From Embleya sp040605455 (GTDB taxonomy: Bacteria; Actinomycetota; Actinomycetes; Streptomycetales; Streptomycetaceae), in contig NZ_JBEXCV010000287.1 of NCBI RefSeq assembly GCF_040605455.1, positions 1 to 5,433 on the forward strand: a DNA stretch of 5,433 bases. Reading direction: 5' to 3'. Positions within the stretch are counted from its first letter, which is position 1. Each line of letters opens with the position of its first letter. The position numbers were made by a program, and so were the translations under genes. A model generated the notes under the pieces. The model worked only from the letters and a program-made list of their open reading frames with translations, was not told the DNA's origin and searched no databases. Positions 1-5,433 of this stretch are shown piece by piece.

Positions 1-1
1 C

Positions 2-925
2 CGACCGCGCCGCCTGCGACCGGGCGACCGGGTCGCGGTGGTGTGCCCCGGCAGCCCGGTCGAGCCGGACCGGCTGCGCGCCGGTTGTGCGGTGTTGACC
101 GATCTCGGTCTCGAGGTGGTGTTGGGCGCGCACGTCCTGGACGGGCAGGGGCTGGGATACCTCGCCGGGACCGACGGCGGCCGCGCGCGCGATCTGGAGG
201 ACGCCTGGTGTGATCCCGGGATCGCCGCGATCGTGTGTGCGCGCGGCGGTTACGGCGCGGCGCGGGTGCTCGACCTGCTGCCGTGGGAGGCGCTGGCGGC
301 GGCGGAGCCGAAGGTGCTCGTGGGGGCGAGCGACGTCACCGCGTTGCACGCGGCGTTCGCCGCCCGACTGGGCGTCGTCACCCTGTTCGGGCCGATGCCC
401 GCCACCGCCGGGTTCGGCGCGCCGGCCGGCGGACCGCCCGACCCGGACACCCTCGCCCATCTGCGGGCGACCCTGTTCAACCCGGAGGACGCGGTGGAGT
501 TGACGTCCCCAAATGCCCACCCGTTGGTGGCCGGCCGAGCCCGCGGCGTGACCACCGGCGGCACGTTGAGCCTGGTGGCCGGCTCGATCGGGTGTCCGGA
601 GTCGTCGCCGGCGACCGGTGCGATCGTGCTGTTCGAGGACATCGGCGAGCAGCCGTACCGCATCGATCGACTGCTCACCCAACTGTTGCGCTCGGGCTGG
701 TTCGCGGGGGTGGCGGGGGTGGTGACCGGAACCTGGACGGACTGTGGGCCGGTCGAGCGGATCGAGGCGGTGCTGCGCGATCGGCTTTCGCCGCTGGGTG
801 TCCCGGTACTGGCCGGGCTGGGCTTCGGTCACGGGCCGCGTCAACTCACCGTGCCGCTGGGCGTCGAGGCCGACCTGGACGCGGACGCGGGTACGTTGAC
901 GCTGACTTCGGCGGCGCTGCGGTGA
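2..925 (+). CDS. LD-carboxypeptidase, peptidase family S66 (LdcA/MccF-like), 5' partial
   Basis: Likely a cytoplasmic serine peptidase that removes the terminal D-amino acid from muropeptides during peptidoglycan recycling; related MccF proteins cleave microcin C-like peptide-nucleotides. The frame is open to the left edge and reads LRPGDRVAVVCPGSPV, the usual N-terminal strand of the family. The true start is therefore upstream, and the internal GTG at 38 is not it. Visible family landmarks are RGGYGAARVLDLL (from about base 240), the nucleophile motif GASDVTALH with its Ser codon at 329-331, GGTLSLVAGSIG (about 559-594), the catalytic Glu in LFEDIGEQPYRID (codon 635-637) and the catalytic His in GFGHGPRQ (codon 830-832). 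The Ser-Glu-His triad is complete, so the enzyme is probably active. About 307 residues are visible, near full family length. It overlaps the next gene by 4 bases. The fold and triad are clear, but the choice between LdcA and MccF substrates cannot be made from sequence. Confidence 0.9.
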   Translation, partial: RPRRLRPGDRVAVVCPGSPVEPDRLRAGCAVLTDLGLEVVLGAHVLDGQGLGYLAGTDGGRARDLEDAWCDPGIAAIVCARGGYGAARVLDLLPWEALAAAEPKVLVGASDVTALHAAFAARLGVVTLFGPMPATAGFGAPAGGPPDPDTLAHLRATLFNPEDAVELTSPNAHPLVAGRARGVTTGGTLSLVAGSIGCPESSPATGAIVLFEDIGEQPYRIDRLLTQLLRSGWFAGVAGVVTGTWTDCGPVERIEAVLRDRLSPLGVPVLAGLGFGHGPRQLTVPLGVEADLDADAGTLTLTSAALR

Positions 926-1788
926 GCGACTCGCCCGCATCGGGTGCACCCGTTCCGGGGACGCTGGTGCACCTGGACGGAACCGTCGCCGACCGTGCCC
1001 GGCCCGCGCTGCGCGCCGACGACCTCGGGGTGCTGCGCGGCGACGGCGTCTTCGAGGCACTGCTGATCGTCGACGGGCGACCCCGGTACCTGGACGAGCA
1101 CTTGGCCCGGTTGGCCCGGTCGGCCGCCGCTCTGCGCATGCCGCCGCCGGACGCCGAGGCGTGGCGGCGCTGCCTGGCGGTGGCGATCGACCGGCACGGC
1201 GTCGTCGGTGAGTCGTACGCCCGGCTGGTGCTGACCCGAGGGCCGGAGGGCGGCGGCCCGGGGACCGGCTACGTGCTGGTCGACCCGATTCCGGCGAGCA
1301 CGCGGCGGGCCCGAGCCGAGGGGGTGCGTACGGTGACGGTGACCCGCGGTGTCGTCGCCACCCCGGCCGATCGGGTGCCGTGGCTGCTGAGCGGGGCCAA
1401 GACGCTGTCGTACGCGGTCAACATGGCCGCCCAGCGGTGGGCCCGCGCGCACGGCGCGGACGACGCGATCATCCTGGCCGAGGACGGCACGGTCCTGGAG
1501 GCACCGACGGCCGCCGTGGTGGTGGCGAGCGCTCACACGCTGCGGACCCCGCCGCTCGATCTGGGCATCCTGGCGAGCATCGCGCAGCGGCGGTTGTTCG
1601 ATGCGGCGGCCGGGGCCGGTTGGAAGTGCGGCCACGCGCGGCTGTCGGTCGCCGATCTGCGCGCCGCGGACGGCGTTTGGCTGGTCTCCAGCGTCCGGCT
1701 CGCCGTGCGGGTGACCGCCATCGACGCGGTGCCGTGCCCGCAGAGCCCGCGGCACGACGAGATTGTCGATCTCCTGCGGGCCGATTGA
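922..1788 (+). CDS. pabC: Aminodeoxychorismate lyase, PLP-dependent class IV aminotransferase fold
   Basis: Predicted to convert 4-amino-4-deoxychorismate into p-aminobenzoate plus pyruvate for folate synthesis, in the cytoplasm with PLP. The GTG start at 922 overlaps the previous stop (GTGA), giving 288 residues, normal for the family. It opens with an acidic/hydrophobic strand and LRGDGVFEALL (about residues 39-49). The phosphate-binding Arg is expected at R63 in EHLARL. The PLP Schiff-base lysine is K160 in SGAKTLSYAVNMAAQ, a context typical of actinobacterial aminodeoxychorismate lyases. The cofactor-ring Glu is E193 in VLEAPTA, and the C-terminal block GVWLVSSVRLAVRVTAID is also typical. 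One oddity is that the phosphate-loop segment, often LPGTTQ in actinobacterial homologues, reads LASIAQ (217-222). No strong ribosome binding site precedes the GTG, so translation is probably coupled to gene 1. A D-amino-acid or branched-chain aminotransferase is a less likely alternative because of the KTLSYAVNM motif. Confidence 0.87.
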   Translation: MSDSPASGAPVPGTLVHLDGTVADRARPALRADDLGVLRGDGVFEALLIVDGRPRYLDEHLARLARSAAALRMPPPDAEAWRRCLAVAIDRHGVVGESYARLVLTRGPEGGGPGTGYVLVDPIPASTRRARAEGVRTVTVTRGVVATPADRVPWLLSGAKTLSYAVNMAAQRWARAHGADDAIILAEDGTVLEAPTAAVVVASAHTLRTPPLDLGILASIAQRRLFDAAAGAGWKCGHARLSVADLRAADGVWLVSSVRLAVRVTAIDAVPCPQSPRHDEIVDLLRAD

Positions 1789-1859
1789 CCACACCGGCGC
1801 GGGATCGGTGCAAGGTGGCGGGCAGGCACCTGAGAAGGGGAGCCGCGGGCCGGAGCGGG

Positions 1860-1899
1860 GGAGCCGGGGTGCCGGGTACCTTTCGGCCCACCCGGCTCC
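1860..1899 (+). terminator. Candidate hairpin after pabC
   Basis: A 9-bp perfect inverted repeat, GGAGCCGGG (1860-1868) and CCCGGCTCC (1891-1899), has a 22-base loop and could add two more pairs after a bulged G. A competing 7-bp pair, CCGGAGC (1850-1856) with GCTCCGG (1895-1901), is also possible. It lies about 70 bases after the pabC stop, where a terminator is expected. No U-tract follows, which is common in high-GC actinobacteria, but GC-rich DNA forms such repeats often by chance. Confidence 0.35.
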
Positions 1900-1985
1900 G
1901 GTCGGGGCGGGCCGGAACCGTGGTCGGGTTGCGGTCGGTGCGGCGGGCTTCGGGTCCTCGGTGTCGCCGGCCGGGTCGGCGCGTC

Positions 1986-2198
1986 GGGCACAAGGAAGCG
2001 CGAGACGCTGTACAACTCCTCGCGGGTTTCCGCGAGTTCGCGTTCGGGCGTGGTGTGGGCGAGGATGCCCGCGCCGGCCCGCGGCCACGTGCGCTCACCA
2101 TGTCCGGTGGCGGCGACGGTGCTGGTCGCGCCTTCCATGGTCGATGTGGTCGCGTCGACGCCCGTGCACACGAGTGCGTACGGCGTCTCCCCCCAGTC
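1986..2198 (-). pseudogene. Decayed C-terminal remnant of a salicylate synthase (MbtI/Irp9-type chorismate-binding enzyme)
   Basis: On the minus strand, bases 2099-1986 read GERTWPRAGAGILAHTTPER followed by ELAETREELYSVSRFLVP. This follows the end of salicylate synthases, whose pattern is roughly GGRTWLRAGAGI, then PEREFEETCEKL, then a short hydrophobic tail ending near LV. Those enzymes make salicylate from chorismate for siderophores such as mycobactin and yersiniabactin. Only about 38 of roughly 430-450 residues match well. The same frame stays open to about 2198 (ETPYALVCTGVDA) and may be a badly diverged PRGLYSG region, which is weak. Signs of decay are the missing body of the enzyme, Glu replacing the conserved Lys in ETxxK, Pro replacing Leu in RTWLRAG, and no stop after the natural end, so the frame runs on into pabC antisense. 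The remnant converges on pabC. Family assignment is from remembered homologues and could not be checked by search. Confidence 0.6.
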
Positions 2199-2272
2199 AC
2201 TTCGGCTTCGTCCCCGTAGGCGACGAACTCGTCCGCAGTGGAGGCGGCGAGAGCGGCGGCGACGGCGGACGG
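2199..2272 (-). pseudogene. Possible N-terminal scrap of the same salicylate synthase, in another frame
   Basis: On the minus strand just upstream of the C-terminal remnant, a different frame reads AVAAALAASTADEFVAYGDE. This has coding-like third positions, mostly G or C. It loosely resembles the early helix and strand of MbtI-type enzymes, where a run of Ala/Leu is followed by a [DE]x[FY]xxY strand. If real, it implies that an internal deletion and a frameshift joined the two ends of the gene. The match is short and of low complexity, so chance resemblance is quite possible. Confidence 0.22.
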
Positions 2273-2404
2273 ACCTCGGGGCGGGGCACGCGTGGCGGGT
2301 CGCGGCGCCGGGGTCCGCCCGCGCACCGCACGTCGACCGGTGGCGGGTGGCGGTGCGGGCGCCGACGATGAAAAGCACGGGGGTCGTTCTTCGTCGCCTT
2401 CTCC

Positions 2405-2409
2405 GGAGG
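2405..2409 (+). promoter_or_regulatory. Ribosome binding site GGAGG for the VOC gene
   Basis: GGAGG is complementary to the 16S rRNA 3' end and sits 8 bases before the ATG at 2418. It fixes the start of a frame that is open much further upstream. Confidence 0.85.
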
Positions 2410-2417
2410 TTCTCGTC

Positions 2418-3206
2418 ATGCCCGTGGTCACCAACCCCTACGTGCCCGGCACACCCTGTTGGGTCGATCTGATGGTTCCCGACCAACAGGCCGCTCTCGA
2501 CTTCTACCGCGACCTGTTCGGGTGGCAGGGCGAGGTCGGGCCGCCGGAGACCGGCGGTTACGCCGTTTGCTCGCTGAACGGGAAGGCCGTCGCGGGCATC
2601 ATGACCGCGATGTCCCCGGACGGCGGGCCGACGCCGCCGACCGCGTGGACCACCTACCTGGCCACCGCCGACGCGGACGCCACCGAGCAGGCGATCAAGA
2701 AGGCCGGCGGCACGGTGGTGATGCCGGTGATGGACGTGATGACGCTCGGCCGGATGGGCGTGGTCGCCGAGCCCACCGGCGCGGTGTTCGGTCTGTGGCA
2801 GGCCCGGGACTTCGGTGGCTCGGAGGTGGTCAACGAGCCCGGCGCGGTGATCTGGAACGAGCTGAACACCGGCGACGTCGCCGCCGCGAGCGCGTTCTGC
2901 TCGACCGCGCTGGGCCTGGAGGCCGCGTCGATGGAGGGCGCCGAGGGTTACTACTCGCTGAGTGCGGCCGGCCGCGTGGTCGGCGGGATGCAGGACTTGG
3001 ACCAGTTGCCGCCCGGTACGCCCGCGCACTGGCTGACGTACTTCTCCGTGGACGACACCGACAGCACCGTCGATGCGCTGGTTCGGGCCGGCGGCAACGT
3101 GCTCAAGCCCCCGTTCGACATGATGGCGGGGCGGATGGCCGTGGTTCAGGATCCGCAGGGCGGCGCGTTCGCCGTGATCCAGGCGGTGGGCCCGGCGACG
3201 TCCTGA
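2418..3206 (+). CDS. Tandem-domain VOC (glyoxalase/dioxygenase fold) protein, CFP30B/CFP32-like
   Basis: A 262-residue soluble protein made of two vicinal-oxygen-chelate domains, about residues 11-128 and 141-258. Each shows the family pattern of a first strand with a following helix (PGTPCWVDL, then ALDFYRDLFGW; GAVIWNELNT, then ASAFCSTALGL), a central strand (TAWTTYLATAD; AHWLTYFSVDD) and a closing DPxG strand (EPTGAVFGLWQ; DPQGGAFAVIQ). Size, the opening PGTPCWVDL and the NEL motif match the mycobacterial CFP30B/CFP32 antigen group and similar streptomycete proteins often labelled hydroxylase or glyoxalase. Possible metal ligands in domain 2 are E148 and H204. The equivalent places in domain 1 hold D17 and a Trp, so domain 1 may not bind metal. 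The reaction and substrate are unknown. The ATG at 2418 is chosen for its GGAGG site. It appears monocistronic and ends at a hairpin region shared with copA. The family is certain; the function is not. Confidence 0.88.
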   Translation: MPVVTNPYVPGTPCWVDLMVPDQQAALDFYRDLFGWQGEVGPPETGGYAVCSLNGKAVAGIMTAMSPDGGPTPPTAWTTYLATADADATEQAIKKAGGTVVMPVMDVMTLGRMGVVAEPTGAVFGLWQARDFGGSEVVNEPGAVIWNELNTGDVAAASAFCSTALGLEAASMEGAEGYYSLSAAGRVVGGMQDLDQLPPGTPAHWLTYFSVDDTDSTVDALVRAGGNVLKPPFDMMAGRMAVVQDPQGGAFAVIQAVGPATS

Positions 3207-3224
3207 GCCCGGCCCGCGCCGGGC
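3207..3224 (+). terminator. Small GC hairpin directly after the VOC stop codon
   Basis: Arms GCCCGGC (3207-3213) and GCCGGGC (3218-3224) give a perfect 7-bp stem with a CCGC loop, beginning on the base after the TGA. It could act as a first, weaker terminator or a 3'-end stabilising stem ahead of the stronger hairpin at 3306-3343. Its composition makes chance formation plausible. Confidence 0.3.
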
Positions 3225-3305
3225 GCCCTTCCGAGCCCGACGCTCTCTTGAATTCGGCCCGCCCCCGGCCTCGCGAACCGGCGCAGGGGCGGTGCCCGGA
3301 TCGAC

Positions 3306-3343
3306 CGAAGCCCGCTCGATGCGGTGGCATCGAGCGGGCTTCG
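3306..3343. terminator. Strong bidirectional hairpin terminator between converging genes
   Basis: A perfect 17-bp stem (3306-3322 paired with 3327-3343) closes a GGTG loop. The outer 15 bp read CGAAGCCCGCTCGAT and its complement. It lies 100 bases after the VOC stop and 22 bases beyond the copA stop on the other strand, so it can terminate both transcripts. Neither side has a U-tract, as is common for actinobacterial terminators. The mixed sequence and the length of the stem make a chance origin unlikely. Confidence 0.85.
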
Positions 3344-3365
3344 TTGCGTGACCGACCGCGGCGGG

Positions 3366-5432
3366 TCAGGCGGCGATCGGGGTGGGCCCGGTCGTTTCGG
3401 CCGGGGTCGGGTGGGTTTCGTCGGCGAGTGCCTCGAAGCCGCGCAGGCGCAGACTGTTGCTGATCACGAAGACCGAACTGAAGGCCATCGCGGCGCCGGC
3501 GAGCATCGGGTTGAGCAGCCCCGCGGCGGCGAGCGGCAGGGCGGCGACGTTGTAGGCGAAGGCCCAGAACAGGTTGGACTTGATGGTGCCCAGCGTCCTG
3601 CGGGCCAGCCGGATCGCGTCGGCGGCGGCGCGCAGGTCGCCGCGGACCAGGGTCAGGTCGGATGCCTCGATCGCGACGTCGGTGCCGGTGCCCATGGCCA
3701 GGCCGAGATCGGCGGTGGCCAGTGCCGCCGCGTCGTTGACGCCGTCGCCGACCATGGCCACGATCCGGCCCTCGGCTTGGAGCCGGGTGACCACGTCCAC
3801 CTTGTCCTTGGGCATCACCTCGGCGTGCACGTGCTCCGGGTCGATGCCCACCTGCGCGGCGACGGTGTGCGCCACGGTGGTGTTGTCGCCGGTGAGCAGG
3901 ATCGGGGTGAGTCCGAGTTCGCGGAAGCGCCGGATGGCCTCGGCGGAGGTGGGCTTGACCGCGTCGGCGACCACCAGGACGGCGCGGGCCTTGCCGTCCC
4001 ACGCCACCGTGACGGCGGTACGACCGAGTGCCTCGGCATCAGCCATCGCCCGTTCGAGCTCGACCGGCAGGTCCAGGGCCCATTCGGTGAGCAGCCGGGT
4101 GCGGCCGACCAGGACGGCGTGGCCCTCCACGATGCCCTGCACGCCGAGTCCTTCGACGTTGGCGAAGTCCTCGGGATCGGGCAGGTCCCCGACGCGCTCG
4201 GTCGCACCGGTGGCGATGGCCTGGGCGATCGGGTGCTCGGAAGCGTTCTCCAGGGCACCCGCGAGACGCAGCACCTCGTCGAGGTGCTCGCCGCCGGCGA
4301 GGTGGGTGTCGAGGAGGGTCATCCGGCCGGTGGTGACGGTGCCGGTCTTGTCCAGGACGATCGTGTCGACGCGGCGGGTGGATTCCAGGACCTCGGGGCC
4401 CTTGATCAGGATGCCCAGTTGTGCGCCGCGGCCGGTGCCGACCATGAGGGCGGTGGGGGTGGCCAGGCCCAGGGCGCAGGGGCAGGCGATGATCAGGACC
4501 GCGACGGCGGCGGTGAACGCGCCGGCGATGCCCTGTCCGGTGCCCCACCAGAAGCCGAGGGTGGCGGCGGCCAGTGCGATGACGATGGGCACGAAGATGC
4601 CGGAGACCTTGTCGGCCAGGCGCTGCACCTGGGCCTTGCCGTTCTGGGCGTCTTCGACCAGACGGGCCATCCGGGCCAGTTGGGTGTCGGCGCCGATCCG
4701 GCCGGCCCGGACGACCAGTCGGCCGCCGGCGTTGACGGTCGCGCCGGTGACGGTGTCGCCGGGACGGACCTCGACGGGCACCGATTCGCCGGTGAGCATC
4801 GAGGCGTCCACGGCGGAGGTGCCCTGCTCGATCACGCCGTCGGTGGCGATCTTCTCGCCGGGGCGGACCACGAACAGGTCGCCGACGGCCAACTGCTCGA
4901 CCGCGATGCGCTCCTCGCGGCCGTCGCGCAGGACCGCCACGTCGCGGGCGCCGAGTTCGAGCAGGGCCTTGAGGGCGGCGCCGGAGCGGCGCTTGGCGCG
5001 GGCCTCGAAGTAGCGGCCGGCGAGGATGAAGGTGGTCACGCCGGCGGCGGCTTCGAGGTAGATGTTGCCCGCTCCGTCACCGCGTTCGATGGCGAAGGAG
5101 AACGCGTGGGTCATGCCGGGTTCGCCGGCGGAACCCCAGAAGAGGGCGTACACGGACCAGGCGAGCGCGGCGAGGGTGCCCATCGATACGAGCGTGTCCA
5201 TGGTCGAGGTTGCGTGCCGCAGGTTGGTCCACGCGGCCTTGTGGAACGGCCACGCGCCGTACGCGACGACCGGCCAGGCCAGCGCGAGGGAGAGCCACTG
5301 CCAGTTGGTGAACTGCAGGGCCGGCACCATCGCCATCGCGATCACCGGCACGGTCAGTACGCCCGAGATCAGCAGCCGGTCGCGCAGGGCGCGGACCCGA
5401 CCCCCGTCCGGGTCCGCGCGCGGCGCCCGGGC
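3366..5432 (-). CDS. copA: Cu(+)-exporting P1B-type ATPase, N-terminal part beyond the window
   Basis: A membrane pump that exports Cu(I) from the cytoplasm using ATP. The minus-strand frame is open to the right edge and reads GGRVRALRDRLLISGVLTV before the GTG at 5351. That GTG is therefore internal, and an N-terminal heavy-metal-associated (CxxC) domain is expected outside the window. About 688 residues are visible. The order is early membrane segments with PFHKAAW and TMDTLVSMGTL, actuator motif TGES (4793-4782), membrane CPC in IIACPCALGLATPTA (4484-4476), phosphorylated Asp in DKTGT (codon 4352-4350), the SEHP nucleotide-binding His (codon 4235-4233), GDGVND (3749-3732), and the last two membrane helices. 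Helix 7 carries YN (3554-3549) and helix 8 carries MAFSS (3488-3474). CPC, YN and MxxSS together fit Cu(I)-type P1B-1 pumps, not Zn/Cd or Co pumps; Ag(I) may also be carried. All catalytic motifs are intact. The gene ends 22 bases past the shared hairpin. Any chaperone or CsoR/MerR regulator would lie outside the window. Confidence 0.95.
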   Translation of the reverse strand, partial: ARAPRADPDGGRVRALRDRLLISGVLTVPVIAMAMVPALQFTNWQWLSLALAWPVVAYGAWPFHKAAWTNLRHATSTMDTLVSMGTLAALAWSVYALFWGSAGEPGMTHAFSFAIERGDGAGNIYLEAAAGVTTFILAGRYFEARAKRRSGAALKALLELGARDVAVLRDGREERIAVEQLAVGDLFVVRPGEKIATDGVIEQGTSAVDASMLTGESVPVEVRPGDTVTGATVNAGGRLVVRAGRIGADTQLARMARLVEDAQNGKAQVQRLADKVSGIFVPIVIALAAATLGFWWGTGQGIAGAFTAAVAVLIIACPCALGLATPTALMVGTGRGAQLGILIKGPEVLESTRRVDTIVLDKTGTVTTGRMTLLDTHLAGGEHLDEVLRLAGALENASEHPIAQAIATGATERVGDLPDPEDFANVEGLGVQGIVEGHAVLVGRTRLLTEWALDLPVELERAMADAEALGRTAVTVAWDGKARAVLVVADAVKPTSAEAIRRFRELGLTPILLTGDNTTVAHTVAAQVGIDPEHVHAEVMPKDKVDVVTRLQAEGRIVAMVGDGVNDAAALATADLGLAMGTGTDVAIEASDLTLVRGDLRAAADAIRLARRTLGTIKSNLFWAFAYNVAALPLAAAGLLNPMLAGAAMAFSSVFVISNSLRLRGFEALADETHPTPAETTGPTPIAA

Positions 5433-5433
5433 G

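Larger units (their letters stand above)
1789..2417. other. Gene-poor 629-base stretch between pabC and the VOC gene
   Basis: No intact gene is supported here. All frames are long and open because stop codons are rare at this GC content, but the translations are mostly runs of Arg, Pro, Gly and Ala. The contents I can support are a candidate hairpin (1860-1899), the salicylate synthase remnant on the minus strand (1986-2198, with a weaker scrap to 2272) and the ribosome binding site of the VOC gene (2405-2409). A promoter for the VOC gene should lie within roughly 2280-2400, but I see no convincing -35/-10 pair. Confidence 0.6.

Noticed and set aside
2019..2036. 7-bp hairpin CTCGCGG / CCGCGAG with a GTTT loop
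   Set aside because: It falls inside the codons for ELAETREE of the relic and is explained by the original coding sequence; it is too short to stand out.
841..2088. Long minus-strand open frame across pabC and the following gap
   Set aside because: It is a shadow frame with Arg/Pro/Gly-rich translation and no motif; pabC on the plus strand accounts for the coding signal.
2368..2472. Short 34-codon frame starting ATG AAA AGC before and overlapping the VOC start, as a possible regulatory leader peptide
   Set aside because: It has no ribosome binding site, and its second half merely reads the VOC gene in another frame. No leader-type codon run is present.
1533..3029. Treating the whole 498-codon minus-strand frame as one gene containing the RAGAGI motif
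   Set aside because: Only about 38 codons (1986-2099) look like protein of a known family. The rest is antisense to pabC and the VOC gene, so the open frame reflects scarce stop codons.
3240..3300. Locally AT-richer CTCTTGAATTC as a promoter
   Set aside because: No -10-like element follows at proper spacing, and both flanking genes end here, so a promoter has no target.
3574..5013. A 479-codon open frame on the plus strand opposite copA
   Set aside because: It is antisense to a gene whose catalytic motifs are all intact, its translation is Ser/Arg/Thr/Pro-rich without a recognisable domain, and long antisense frames are expected at this GC content.
1..5433. CRISPR arrays, transfer or ribosomal RNA genes, insertion sequences, toxin-antitoxin or phage-defence genes
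   Set aside because: No regularly spaced repeats, cloverleaf-like segments, transposase motifs, terminal inverted repeats or defence-family domains were seen on either strand.

Overview
The window is very GC-rich, with G or C at almost every third codon position, GTG starts and tightly packed genes. The encoded proteins resemble those of high-GC Actinomycetota, and the copper ATPase and aminodeoxychorismate lyase look most like those of Streptomyces and relatives. No taxon can be named from the sequence alone.

Layout. (1) Positions 2-925, plus strand: the 3' part of an S66-family LD-carboxypeptidase (cell-wall muropeptide turnover), whose first codons lie before the window. (2) Positions 922-1788, plus strand: a pabC-type aminodeoxychorismate lyase (p-aminobenzoate/folate synthesis), joined to gene 1 by a 4-base GTGA overlap. 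(3) Positions 1789-2417: 629 bases with no intact gene. This stretch holds a candidate hairpin just after pabC and, on the minus strand, what looks like the decayed C-terminal end of an MbtI/Irp9-type salicylate synthase (siderophore starter unit). A weaker N-terminal-like scrap lies in another frame just upstream. (4) Positions 2418-3206, plus strand: a two-domain VOC/glyoxalase-fold protein of the mycobacterial CFP30B/CFP32 type, with a clear ribosome binding site. (5) Positions 3306-3343: a 17-bp perfect hairpin that probably terminates transcription from both sides. (6) Positions 3366-5432, minus strand: most of a CopA-type Cu(+) exporting P1B ATPase. Its N-terminal metal-binding domain would lie past the right edge.

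How the parts relate. Genes 1 and 2 form a translationally coupled pair. The VOC gene looks like its own unit and converges on copA across the strong hairpin. Apart from the pair, the genes are ordinary housekeeping or stress genes with no evident shared pathway. I see no new multi-gene system here. The observation most worth following is the salicylate synthase remnant, which suggests that a siderophore gene was lost from this lineage.
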